18,397 bases of DNA from JAFGKM01 sp964413825 (GTDB lineage: Bacteria; Ratteibacteria; UBA8468; B48-G9; JAFGKM01): assembly GCA_964413825.1 (NCBI GenBank), contig CAYPTS010000039.1:1-18397 (forward strand), in the 5' to 3' direction. Positions 6,230 to 13,829 of this stretch are shown here, in pieces; the first letter of the stretch is position 1, and each line of letters opens with the position of its first letter. A program made the translations under genes and the position numbers. Under the pieces are notes generated by a model. That model was given only the letters and a program-made list of their open reading frames with translations. It made no database searches and had not been told where the DNA came from.

Positions 6230-6864
6230 ATGTCAATTGCCCATAATATATCCGCCTTCAACCGGGCCCGGAAATGGAAAAGGTTTTGCTCCCTGTTCGA
6301 AATAGACGAAAACGTAAAAATCCTTGACATCGGATTCGGCGAAAACGAACTTTCGCCCCCGCGGACAATTTCCTCGAAAAACACTATCCCTACCCGCACA
6401 GGATAACCGCCCTCGGCATAAGCGAGCCGCGGGAATTCAAACACCGGTATCCTCGCGTTACAGCCGTCCGGTACGGCGGCGTCAACTTTCCCTTCCAAGA
6501 CAAGAGTTTTGACATTGGCTGGTCAAATGCCGTTCTTGAGCACGTCGGCGGCAGGGATGCCCAGGTGCATTTCCTGAAAGAAATCAACCGCACCTGCAAG
6601 GCCTTCTATGTCAGCACCCCCAACAGATACTTTCCCGTAGAGGTGCACACAAAAATCCCCCTTTTGCACTACCTTCCCAAAAAACTGTTCGACCGGGTCC
6701 TGAAACTGGCGGGAAAAAACTGGGCGGTCGGCGACTACATGCGCCTTTGCTCGGAAAAAGAACTGAAAGCCATGCTGAAAGATGCCGGAATACCCTCCTG
6801 CCGCATCCTGAAAAACAGACTCCTCCTCCCCCTCGACTTCGTCCTCCTCCACCAATCCCTCTAA
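6230..6864 (+). pseudogene. Class I SAM-dependent methyltransferase, frameshifted
   Basis: The frame from ATG 6230 encodes KILDIGFGENEL, an S-adenosylmethionine-binding motif I, then stops at about 6401. The remainder continues in another frame as DNFLEKHYPYPHRITALGI, then FDIGWSNAVLEHVGG (a typical methyltransferase motif) and on to residue 211. Adding one C to the five-C run at 6356-6360 joins both halves into an uninterrupted protein of about 211 residues, so a single-base deletion is the likely lesion. The C-terminal half alone (ATG 6565 onward) lacks the cofactor site. The gene may be a true pseudogene, a slippage-controlled gene or an assembly error. The surrounding polysaccharide genes suggest glycan or lipid modification as its former role. 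Confidence 0.8.
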
Positions 6865-6874
6865 CCCGTTATGT

Positions 6875-7384
6875 TTAACAAGTGTATCTACTGAAAAGAT
6901 TTTTTCTTTTTCTTATAACAATAGTGAAACCATTTCCTATTTTATCATCAATGTTATGGCAGGCAACTACTTTGAGTTTTAAATAATTGCACAATTCCAA
7001 TAAATCTTCTGTAATCCATACAGAATAATGTTTATGGATGTCAAATTCAGGCGTAGGTATTTTCTCTGAATTTCTATCAATTAACTCCTTCAGAGTAGTT
7101 CTCTCCTTGTTTTTATCAAAGGTTCGTTCCTTATGGGGTACGATTATAAATATGTAGCCTCCCGGTTTTATTACTCTTAACCACTCTTTTATGGCTTTTA
7201 TTGGGTCAAAAAAATGTTCTAACACATGAGACGATATGACAAAATCCCATTCATTATCTTTAAATGGTAATGCATCACCTTTCGCAACAATATCAACTTT
7301 TAATGCTTCTCCGCAAAAATTTCGCTCTTCTTGCTTAAAAATTGTATTGATATCATCGGTATAATCAACATTCAGAGTATTCAA
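6875..7384 (-). pseudogene. SAM-dependent methyltransferase lacking its own start
   Basis: These 170 codons encode the main part of a class I methyltransferase, with FDFVISSH-like WDFVISSHVLEHFFDP and IKPGGYIFIIVPHKERTF. The cofactor-binding motif I is missing from this frame, and the only early start is TTG at 7384. The missing part is present upstream in the same frame, at the end of the neighbouring glycosyltransferase gene: KHLKGIEIGGSFHN, then TGA, then FGLNTLNVDYTDD. Family members read through this region without a stop (from memory), so the TGA at 7388-7390 looks like a premature stop, for example from a TCA serine codon. A functional product would need initiation at TTG or readthrough; I consider both unlikely. 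Confidence 0.7.
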
Positions 7385-7390
7385 GCCAAA

Positions 7391-8446
7391 TCAGTTATGA
7401 AAACTGCCGCCGATTTCTATCCCTTTCAAATGTTTCAGGTATTTATCAGCCAATTTTGACCTGTTAACGTACACTTTTTCTCTGAACCAGTTAGCCAGAT
7501 AAATATTAGAGACTTTTCTTTTCCGCATAACCTGTTTTCTTTTTGCGATTATTCTCTTCCAATTCTTTAGAACGAAAAAAACACCTTTCAGGGAATACTG
7601 TTCTTTGATTAAAACCCCTGCTATAACTATACATTCCCTTGCGAATGCATGAGGAAAAGTTGCAAGATAAGTTTTTATCGTATGATTTTTAATCTGGAGT
7701 AAGTACCTGTTTTTTACAGAATGCATATTTATCTTTGCCGGCAGGCTACTTCTTCTTTCCGGCAGAACGGTTCTCAAGTGATATGAAATTGCCGAAGGAG
7801 TATAAATAGTTTTCCATCCTGCAATCTGGCTTCTCCATGCAAGGTCTATATCCTCTCGCGAAAAAAAGAAATCGTTATCAAAAAACTCTCCGTTTATTCT
7901 GATGTCTTCCAGCATTTTTCTTCTAAACAGGCAGCAAGCGCCTGTTGCTCCGAAAATAAATTCCTTTTTATCGTATTGTTCTCTATCAATTTCACCGCTT
8001 CCCCTGTCAAAATGGCGCATATTCTTGGTCAGGTATATTCCGGTGCTGTCAAGGATTTTTATGGCAGGTTTTATTGCGAAATCTTCGTCAAGCCTGTAAA
8101 TTTTTCCTGTGGCAGTTCCGATGGTAGTATTTATATCTATGGATTTCAAAATTTCTTCAAGAAAATGCTCTTTTAAGATAACGTCCGGGTTGAGGCAGAG
8201 ATAGAACTTTCCCGTAGAAGCGGATATTGCCTGATTATGGGCATAAGAAAAACCCTTGTTGGTTCCGTTTCTTATTATTTTGACCTGCGGATAATTTTTG
8301 ACGACGAAATCCGGAGAACCGTCGGTTGAATGATTATCCACGGCAATCACCTCGAAATTCCCTCTTGCCTGTATGAAAACGGAATTCAGGCATTTGGGGA
8401 GAAAACGCATGCTGTTATAAAGCACAATGCCAATGCTTACGTTCAT
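7391..8446 (-). CDS. GT2 glycosyltransferase with methyltransferase-derived tail
   Basis: This 351-residue GT-A fold glycosyltransferase is of the type that adds rhamnose or other sugars in O-antigen synthesis. N-terminal features are SIGIVLYNSMRFLPKCL and VIAVDNHSTDGS, with the acidic donor-metal motif within LCLNPDV (residues 84-89). REDIDLAWRSQIAGWKTIY (from about residue 194) is typical of the rhamnosyltransferase-like GT2 group. The natural enzyme probably ends near residue 326. The last 25 residues, including LKGIEIGG, look like the N-terminus of the methyltransferase encoded immediately afterwards. This suggests a fusion of two genes that is then cut by TGA. The start ATG overlaps the stop of the upstream glycosyltransferase by 4 bp (ATGA), implying coupled translation. 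Confidence 0.88.
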   Translation of the reverse strand: MNVSIGIVLYNSMRFLPKCLNSVFIQARGNFEVIAVDNHSTDGSPDFVVKNYPQVKIIRNGTNKGFSYAHNQAISASTGKFYLCLNPDVILKEHFLEEILKSIDINTTIGTATGKIYRLDEDFAIKPAIKILDSTGIYLTKNMRHFDRGSGEIDREQYDKKEFIFGATGACCLFRRKMLEDIRINGEFFDNDFFFSREDIDLAWRSQIAGWKTIYTPSAISYHLRTVLPERRSSLPAKINMHSVKNRYLLQIKNHTIKTYLATFPHAFARECIVIAGVLIKEQYSLKGVFFVLKNWKRIIAKRKQVMRKRKVSNIYLANWFREKVYVNRSKLADKYLKHLKGIEIGGSFHN

Positions 8447-10242
8447 TTTATATTAAGCGAGAAGTCCTCTTTTTGTATGGAGAGGTTGGGGTTATAGTAA
8501 GGGTCTCCATTTTCAAAAATGCTTTTCCATTTGGTTCTTAATAACATCCATTCTTTATTGTGCCTGTCTTTTTTTGCTTCTGTCGTATCGTAACCGCGGG
8601 ATTTACTTTCATAATGATATAGTTCAGCATAAGGCGTCCAGACGATAAGATATCCCAGTTCCCTTATTTTCAGGCAATAATCAACGTCATTGTAAGAAAA
8701 AGCAAAACTATCGTCAAATCCTCCAACCTTATCGAATATACTCTTTTTTGTCATCATGCATGCTGCGGTAACTGCACTGTAATTTTGAATGATTGCGGCC
8801 CGTGCCATATCTCCTATGTTTTTTTTATGTACATTTTTAAAAGCATGGGCAAGTATGCCGTTTTGCCATATTATTATTCCACCGTGCTGTATTCTGTTGT
8901 TTTTATAATAAAGTTTTGCTCCGATTGCTCCCACATCTTTTCTTTGGGCGAATTCAAGCATTGATTCTATCCATTCTGGAGATATCACTTCAGTATCATT
9001 GTTTAGAAAAATCAGGTACTCTGTATCTGTTTGAGAAACAGCATAGTTATTTATGGATGAAAAATTAAAGGTTTTATTATAATTTATGATTTTTATTTTA
9101 GAAATCTTTTTTAATTCTTTGTAGTAGTCAAAAACCTCTTTTTCTACACTTTGGTTTTCAACGATGACAATTTTATAGTTTTGATAAGTGCTTTTATTCA
9201 AAACCGAATTTATGCATTTTTTCAGCATGCCTGGATTATCTTTATTGGGGATTATAATAGAAACCGGAGGATAAGTATTGATAGCATATTTTATTCTGTA
9301 ATATCCTAAGGAATTAGTGAAATCAACAGTTCCTTCCAATCCAAGTCTTTGTAGGTGACTGCTCAGCGCTTTTTTTGCACTGTCATAGGCATACATTTTT
9401 GTTTTTGCATTCCCTGCAACAGAAGTTTTATGAACTCTCCAGTGATACAGTACCTTCGGTATATGGGCAATCCTGTCTGTTATTTCACTGATTCGCAAAA
9501 AAATGTCATAATCCTGAGAGCCTTCGTATTCTGGACTAAATCCGCCGATGCTATCAATAATTGTTTTTCTTATCACTGCAAAGTGGCATATGTAGTTAGA
9601 ACTTCTAAGCAAGTCAGGGGACCAATCTGTCTTGAAATGCGGTGAAAACCTTTTTCCTTTGATGGAGATTTTATCCTCATCCGTGTATATAAAGTCCAAT
9701 TCTCTGTTTGTGTTTAACAGTTTTACAATCTCATACAGCGCCGAAGGGTGCAACTCGTCGTCGTGGTCAAGAAACCCTGTGAATTCTCCCGACGCGATGT
9801 TAAGCGCCTCATTCATGTTTCCCGCTATACCCTTGTTTTTATCAAGAAAAACAATTTTTATCCTGCTGTCTTTTTTAGCGTATTCCTCAAGTACGTTTTT
9901 AACTTCATCATTGCTTTTCCCGTCGGCAATGCACAACTCCCAGTTGGGATAAGTCTGATTTGAAACAGAGGTTATGGCGGCCCGCAATAGCTTTGGATTT
10001 GTATTAAATGTAGCTGTTATAATGCTGATTTTAGGCGAATATTGAAAGATTTCTGCTTTTTGGAAAGATAAATCCCGTTTTGCATGTTCTTTTAGCCAGT
10101 CATTGTAAGCATTTAACAGTTTTAATGCTCTTAAAACTTTTTGCACAAAAAATAAAAATCCATGCTCTTTGATTATAACAAGTGCCCTTTTTATTTTTTC
10201 TGCGGTAATAAGTTCCCTTAGTTCAATAAGGAAAAGCAGCAT
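8443..10242 (-). CDS. Two-domain GT2 glycosyltransferase
   Basis: This 599-residue protein has two GT-A glycosyltransferase domains, a common architecture in O-antigen and capsule loci, probably adding two sugars or acting as a bifunctional chain extender. A helical N-terminal extension (residues 1-68) precedes domain 1, which has ISIITATFNTNPKLLRAAI and the metal motif FLDHDDEL (157-164). Domain 2 begins near residue 325 (PPVSIIIPNKDNPGML) and has FLNNDTEV (412-419) and YNDVDYCLKIRELGYLI. The ATG at 10242 follows GGGAG at about 9 nt, a good ribosome binding site. It lies 85 bp after the preceding glycosyltransferase gene and overlaps the next one by 4 bp. Sugar specificity cannot be inferred. 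Confidence 0.92.
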   Translation of the reverse strand: MLLFLIELRELITAEKIKRALVIIKEHGFLFFVQKVLRALKLLNAYNDWLKEHAKRDLSFQKAEIFQYSPKISIITATFNTNPKLLRAAITSVSNQTYPNWELCIADGKSNDEVKNVLEEYAKKDSRIKIVFLDKNKGIAGNMNEALNIASGEFTGFLDHDDELHPSALYEIVKLLNTNRELDFIYTDEDKISIKGKRFSPHFKTDWSPDLLRSSNYICHFAVIRKTIIDSIGGFSPEYEGSQDYDIFLRISEITDRIAHIPKVLYHWRVHKTSVAGNAKTKMYAYDSAKKALSSHLQRLGLEGTVDFTNSLGYYRIKYAINTYPPVSIIIPNKDNPGMLKKCINSVLNKSTYQNYKIVIVENQSVEKEVFDYYKELKKISKIKIINYNKTFNFSSINNYAVSQTDTEYLIFLNNDTEVISPEWIESMLEFAQRKDVGAIGAKLYYKNNRIQHGGIIIWQNGILAHAFKNVHKKNIGDMARAAIIQNYSAVTAACMMTKKSIFDKVGGFDDSFAFSYNDVDYCLKIRELGYLIVWTPYAELYHYESKSRGYDTTEAKKDRHNKEWMLLRTKWKSIFENGDPYYNPNLSIQKEDFSLNIK

Positions 10243-10327
10243 ACTTTAATCTCCCTGATGTTTGTAAATGTTTCAATGTTTTTAATCTGCCCGGTTATGC
10301 GAAGAATGAGAACTCTTAAGTGGGTTT

Positions 10328-11422
10328 TTAACTGAATAATTGTTTTATCCATCTTAAAGGAGCAGTGATTTTCCATGATTTTGAAGAAATAATTTGTTGT
10401 ATCTCTCGGACAAGTATTTCCGTGTGTTGTGTTTTAATTAAATAAGCAAGTTCTCTTTCGGGTATGAATAATTTGTCAGGTGATGGAGAGGCAAGGGAAT
10501 CCTTGTAAATTTTTAACAATTCATCAATCCTGTCTTTTATATTGAAACATTCCTGCACCATTTTGCGGTTGTTAGTGCCCATCTTCGGATTGTATTTTAA
10601 GAATTCATTAACAAGGTTTTCTTTCGTTATGATGTTTTTATAACGTCTCCCTGAAAAATTATTTTGCTTGAGTTCATCGATATTTTCTCCTGTTATTATT
10701 CCGTCTCCCCCGATGACACCCGAAGAATTTCCGTAAACTATGACAGCCCTTCCGCAACTCATGCTTTCTATGGCACTCCTTCCCAATGCAATTACCAAAT
10801 CGGCATTATTAATATGATATTCAACGTTCCATACACATTTTATGGTTTTTCCTATCAGTTCCATACCTATATTTAGTTTTTTACAGGCACTCTTTATAAT
10901 ATTGTATGTTTCTTTATCGAAATTGTTCATTATAACAAGTACTTTTTTCAATTTTTCATTGATAGGCTTTACCGGTTTGAATTTTTCCGTATCTGCAAAA
11001 TTCCTGAAAATTCTAATTTTTTCAGCAGGGATAGTCTTTTTTATTAAATATGTCTTGACTTCTTCACTTACTGCTAGATATGATTGGATACCAAGGTCTA
11101 TTGACGGCGGAGATTCCAGAAAGGGGATAATCCCATGCGATAAGAAAACCATTGGAACGTTTGGGAAGAAATATCTCGCCTGTATTGCGGTGATATTATG
11201 ATGGGCATGAATAATGTCTATTTTTTCATTCCTGATTTTTGTAAGATTATCGATAACGGTTAAACCACTTTTTCGTATTTTTTCAGCGACATCGCCACAA
11301 AAAGGAGAATATATGATGACCCCGTTATTTTTTGCAAGTTCCTTTGCTATATCCCATGTAAATAATTCACTACCCCCAGGTATTGATAAGTTGTAGTTAG
11401 TAAACAGTAGTTTCATTTGCAT
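10328..11422 (-). CDS. GT4-like glycosyltransferase
   Basis: This 364-residue GT-B fold glycosyltransferase probably transfers a hexose or deoxyhexose in glycan assembly at the inner face of the membrane. The N-terminus, MKLLFTNYNLSIPGGSELFT, contains the acceptor-side glycine-rich loop. Further features are DIIHAHHNITAIQARYFFP and the donor-site region ADLVIALGRSAIESMSCG. Only one glutamate of the usual E-x7-E motif is recognisable, so the family match is weaker than for the gene at 5028. The C-terminal ISSKSWKITAPLRWI is a tail often seen on O-antigen glycosyltransferases (from memory). The gene begins 12 bp after the wzt stop. A second in-frame ATG at 11416 is an equally good start, as neither has a strong Shine-Dalgarno site. 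Confidence 0.87.
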   Translation of the reverse strand: MQMKLLFTNYNLSIPGGSELFTWDIAKELAKNNGVIIYSPFCGDVAEKIRKSGLTVIDNLTKIRNEKIDIIHAHHNITAIQARYFFPNVPMVFLSHGIIPFLESPPSIDLGIQSYLAVSEEVKTYLIKKTIPAEKIRIFRNFADTEKFKPVKPINEKLKKVLVIMNNFDKETYNIIKSACKKLNIGMELIGKTIKCVWNVEYHINNADLVIALGRSAIESMSCGRAVIVYGNSSGVIGGDGIITGENIDELKQNNFSGRRYKNIITKENLVNEFLKYNPKMGTNNRKMVQECFNIKDRIDELLKIYKDSLASPSPDKLFIPERELAYLIKTQHTEILVREIQQIISSKSWKITAPLRWIKQLFS

Positions 11423-11434
11423 CTCAAAGTTTTT

Positions 11435-12706
11435 TCAAAACCATCTGAAATTTATTAAAACGCTTTGTCTATACTCGCCATGCATTTTCCCTGTACTATA
11501 ATAATCACCAGTTTCAACTTCAATAAAACCTGCTTCAGTGATTTTGTCTAAAATTTGCTCTTGTTTGCTTGCAACTAATAGAAATCGATATTCACCACCT
11601 GTCAGTGGCCACTTTGGTATTTGGCAGGTGATGTATTTTTGCGAACTTTCAAGCAAATAATGTTTTTTTAAAACAAGACTTGAGCAACCACATAGATATT
11701 TACCATCAACAGTGAAAAAACGGATTCCTGCAAGAACATTATCCAATTGACTTACTCCCAGCAAACGGTAATGGATGCGGATGAGGACGTCCTGACCGGA
11801 GAGGATGACAGACAGTGGTTGTTTTGTTTTGGCGTCAAGGAATTCCACCTTGGTAAAACGGAAGATATCTCCTCCGGTTCTGTCCGTACGGTCGACAAGA
11901 GGTGTGCCTGAGATTTTCTGGCTGATGCCAGCGATGTATTTTTGAACTACTTCGTCAACCGGACCGTTGGCTGATATATGTCCACTCAATAGTAAGATGG
12001 CGCGGGAGCAGAGGTTTTGGATGGCGGGGAGGTTGTGGCTGACGAAGAGGATGGTGCGGCCGTGCTGTTTGCTTACTTCGTCCATTTTGCCGAGGCATTT
12101 CTTCTGGAACTCCGCATCCCCTACTGCAAGTACCTCGTCTATGAGGAGGATTTCCGGCTCAAGGTGGGCGGCGACGGCAAAGGCGAGGCGGACGTTCATG
12201 CCTGATGAATATCTCTTTACCGGGGTGTCGAGGAATTTTTCCACCCCGGAGAAGTCGACTATCTCGTCGAATTTCCGGTCTATCTCCACTTTCTTCATGC
12301 CCAGTATGGCGCCGTTGAGGTAGATGTTTTCCCTGCCGGTGAGTTCCGGGTGGAATCCTGTGCCCACTTCGAGAAGGCTTGAGACCCTGCCCCGCATTTT
12401 CGCGCAGCCCTCGGTGGGGTCGGTGATGCGGCTGAGAATTTTCAAAAGGGTGGATTTGCCTGCGCCGTTTCTGCCTATGATGCCGACACGCTCGCCCTGC
12501 CCTATTTCAAGGTTGATGTCTTTCAGCGCCCAGATTTCTTCTCTTGTCTGCCTGTCTGCCGTTTTATTGCCTGATGTCTTTTTCCAGAGGTTTTTCGCGC
12601 TGTCGGTGATGACGTCCCTGAAATTTGTGTAGTTGTATGCGCCCCTGGATTCATGGGTGATGGTGTACTTTTTGCCCAGGTTTCGTATTTCTATTATGTT
12701 GTTCAT
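11435..12706 (-). CDS. wzt: ABC transporter ATPase for O-antigen export, Wzt-type
   Basis: This 423-residue ATPase powers export of a lipid-linked polysaccharide across the inner membrane together with the Wzm permease. Walker A is GRNGAGKST (78-86), the signature is YSSGM (166-170), Walker B is ILLIDE (186-191) and the switch histidine lies in SHN (223-225). Residues from about 275 form a beta-rich C-terminal domain; in Wzt proteins this domain binds the glycan and gives specificity. From about codon 315 the DNA becomes much more AT-rich, so the recognition domain appears to have been exchanged with the adjacent sugar-transfer cassette. The start ATG overlaps the HEPN toxin stop (ATGA). The first 29 bp of the gene are repeated upstream at 13730-13758, marking its original junction with wzm. 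No Shine-Dalgarno site is visible. Confidence 0.95.
   Translation of the reverse strand: MNNIIEIRNLGKKYTITHESRGAYNYTNFRDVITDSAKNLWKKTSGNKTADRQTREEIWALKDINLEIGQGERVGIIGRNGAGKSTLLKILSRITDPTEGCAKMRGRVSSLLEVGTGFHPELTGRENIYLNGAILGMKKVEIDRKFDEIVDFSGVEKFLDTPVKRYSSGMNVRLAFAVAAHLEPEILLIDEVLAVGDAEFQKKCLGKMDEVSKQHGRTILFVSHNLPAIQNLCSRAILLLSGHISANGPVDEVVQKYIAGISQKISGTPLVDRTDRTGGDIFRFTKVEFLDAKTKQPLSVILSGQDVLIRIHYRLLGVSQLDNVLAGIRFFTVDGKYLCGCSSLVLKKHYLLESSQKYITCQIPKWPLTGGEYRFLLVASKQEQILDKITEAGFIEVETGDYYSTGKMHGEYRQSVLINFRWF
12678..12706. repeat. 29-bp direct repeat, working copy (5' end of wzt)
   Basis: This is the start codon and next 26 bases of wzt, on the minus strand. A perfect copy lies at 13730-13758, in the same orientation. 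The two copies flank the HEPN/nucleotidyltransferase cassette exactly (12707-13729, 1023 bp). Confidence 0.95.
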
Positions 12707-13146
12707 GATGATAATAGTTTTATTGCCCTGTTCAGAAAATCTCCGGCATTGTCAATCAATCTCTTTGCTCCTTCTTCTGACCATTCGCTATAGTAATCGG
12801 CACTTTCCCTTAATCGTTTTCCGTATTGTAGTGTTTCTATTATCTGTGGACTCAAATCTTTTTGATAAACAAATAGAACTTTCATGGCAATAATAAGGGA
12901 GTAATGGCTTTTTTCTCTGTATCCTTTGGAATATATCAATGCTCTTGCCGTGTGAAACATTGAATAGTATCCCTGTATGGTAGCCCATTTAAACTTGCCG
13001 GTTTTAAGATTTTCTGTTGCTTCTCTTAAATCCTCTTTGGCCGATGTCAATTCTTTTGAGAATAGAGTTTTGCCTTTGGGGAATTCCCTTAACTTGCCTT
13101 TTTCAAGGCATTTCCGGAATTCCACGTCTATGTCGTTTTTTCCCAT
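12703..13146 (-). CDS. HEPN-domain protein, predicted toxin
   Basis: This 147-residue helical HEPN protein (the PF05168-like group) has the family core YYSMFHTARALIYSKGYREKSH at about residues 60-81. It pairs with the upstream nucleotidyltransferase, and such pairs are predicted toxin-antitoxin modules. A clean R-x4-6-H RNase motif is not present; the nearest is R-x3-H in YREKSH. RNase activity is therefore uncertain, and this protein belongs to a different HEPN branch from the hepT at 4024. The ATG at 13146 follows AAAGGA at about 8 nt and lies 19 bp inside the upstream gene. Its stop TGA is built from the wzt start region (ATGA), so the C-terminus may have been set by the insertion itself. 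Confidence 0.87.
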   Translation of the reverse strand: MGKNDIDVEFRKCLEKGKLREFPKGKTLFSKELTSAKEDLREATENLKTGKFKWATIQGYYSMFHTARALIYSKGYREKSHYSLIIAMKVLFVYQKDLSPQIIETLQYGKRLRESADYYSEWSEEGAKRLIDNAGDFLNRAIKLLSS

Positions 13147-13658
13147 AAAACTATTCCTTTGTTTACTTCATCAAAAAAGACAGGGTCTTTTGCTTTCATT
13201 TCAATGAATTCAAGGGGAGTTCTGAGTATCAACTGTATTTTTTTATTTTTAGCAATTGTTTTTCTCACTGCCTCGGGAGAATGTGTAATAATCAATAAGT
13301 CAATATCGCTTTCTTTAATGTTGATGCCTTCCGCCATACTACCGAATAGAATAATCTTGTCGCTGATTTTTTTGACGTTTTTTATTACGGGAGAGACTTT
13401 GATAACATTGTTGAAAACTTTCCACGCCTTAATTAAAGGATTTTGAAGATTTGAAGAATAGAAAAAAGTTTTACCTTTTTTTTCAACCGTGATTAAATCT
13501 GTTTTTCTCAATTTTTTTAAGGCGCTGTTTGTGCCGCCGCGGCTTAATTTGATTTTGTCTGAAATTTCTTTTTCGAAAAAATTTTTGTTGGGACAATCAG
13601 ATAAGAACTTCAATATTTTTTGATAACTCGTATTTGCGAAGAGATCTTCTTTATTCAT
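13128..13658 (-). CDS. Winged-helix nucleotidyltransferase, predicted antitoxin
   Basis: This 176-residue protein has an N-terminal winged helix-turn-helix (about residues 8-70, with FFEKEISDKIKLSRGGTNSA) joined to a nucleotidyltransferase domain. The active-site signature is ILFGSMAEG (G106-S107) with D118 and D120 in ESDIDLLII. It probably neutralises the overlapping HEPN protein, by binding or by nucleotide transfer. The winged helix suggests it also represses its own promoter at 13691-13719; the inverted repeat at 13663-13678 is a possible site. The leader is about 25 nt, and there is no evident Shine-Dalgarno site before ATG 13658. It is the first gene of the inserted cassette. Confidence 0.87.
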   Translation of the reverse strand: MNKEDLFANTSYQKILKFLSDCPNKNFFEKEISDKIKLSRGGTNSALKKLRKTDLITVEKKGKTFFYSSNLQNPLIKAWKVFNNVIKVSPVIKNVKKISDKIILFGSMAEGINIKESDIDLLIITHSPEAVRKTIAKNKKIQLILRTPLEFIEMKAKDPVFFDEVNKGIVLWEKTT

Positions 13659-13662
13659 TTTT

Positions 13663-13678
13663 ATGAATTATTGTTCAT
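13663..13678. promoter_or_regulatory. Inverted repeat, candidate autoregulatory operator
   Basis: ATGAA-TTATTG-TTCAT lies between the -10 box and the start codon of the winged-helix nucleotidyltransferase. The position suits an operator, but the region is very AT-rich and a repeat this short could occur by chance. Confidence 0.3.
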
Positions 13679-13690
13679 TATTTTGAATTT

Positions 13691-13719
13691 ATTATAGTGG
13701 TTTTTTTTCGAAAAGTCAA
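13691..13719 (-). promoter_or_regulatory. Promoter carried by the HEPN/nucleotidyltransferase cassette
   Basis: On the minus strand TTGACT (13714-13719), exactly 17 nt and a perfect TATAAT (13691-13696) lie inside the cassette, just within the 29-bp repeat. The promoter would drive the toxin-antitoxin pair and, by readthrough, wzt and the glycosyltransferases. Confidence 0.8.
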
Positions 13720-13729
13720 TAGATAGATG

Positions 13730-13758
13730 AGGTTTCGTATTTCTATTATGTTGTTCAT
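13730..13758 (-). pseudogene. Relic of the wzt 5' end (second copy of 29-bp repeat)
   Basis: The first 29 bp of wzt, from ATG through codons for NNIIEIRN, are found again upstream of the cassette. The frame then runs into cassette DNA and stops at 13678-13680 after 26 codons. This copy keeps the original position relative to wzm (71 bp from the wzm stop). It therefore marks the ancestral wzm-wzt junction, into which the cassette was placed. Confidence 0.9.
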
Positions 13759-13778
13759 TTTTTATGCCTGCTCAAATT

Positions 13779-13815
13779 CACCCTCACCCGGACCCTCTCC
13801 CCTCAAGGGAGAAGG
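13779..13815. repeat. CCCTCACCC/CCCTCTCCC hairpin element between wzm and wzt
   Basis: A C-rich stretch containing the hairpin TCTCCC-CTCAA-GGGAGA (13796-13812) follows the wzm stop. Sequences of this kind are widespread intergenic repeats in bacteria (from memory). It has no T-tract on the transcribed strand and is not a clear terminator. Confidence 0.4.
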
Positions 13816-13829
13816 AAACGGGTTAAATG

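Larger units (their letters stand above)
6870..11755. other. AT-rich sugar-transfer cassette
   Basis: From just after the frameshifted methyltransferase to about codon 315 of wzt, the DNA is visibly richer in A and T than either flank, with long A/T runs and AT-ending codons. The interval holds the methyltransferase, three glycosyltransferase genes and the end of wzt. The change in composition inside wzt marks one edge; the other falls between the convergent stops at 6864 and 6875. Horizontal exchange of a serotype-determining cassette is the likely cause. Confidence 0.65.

Noticed and set aside
7388..7390. TGA recoded as an amino acid in the GT2-methyltransferase frame
   Set aside because: TGA ends several other genes here, including mntA and the HEPN gene at 12703, where overlaps depend on it. 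There is also no selenocysteine-like context.
12703..13146. Calling the second HEPN protein a HepT RNase
   Set aside because: It belongs to another HEPN branch and has R-x3-H rather than the R-x4-6-H motif, so RNase activity should not be assumed.
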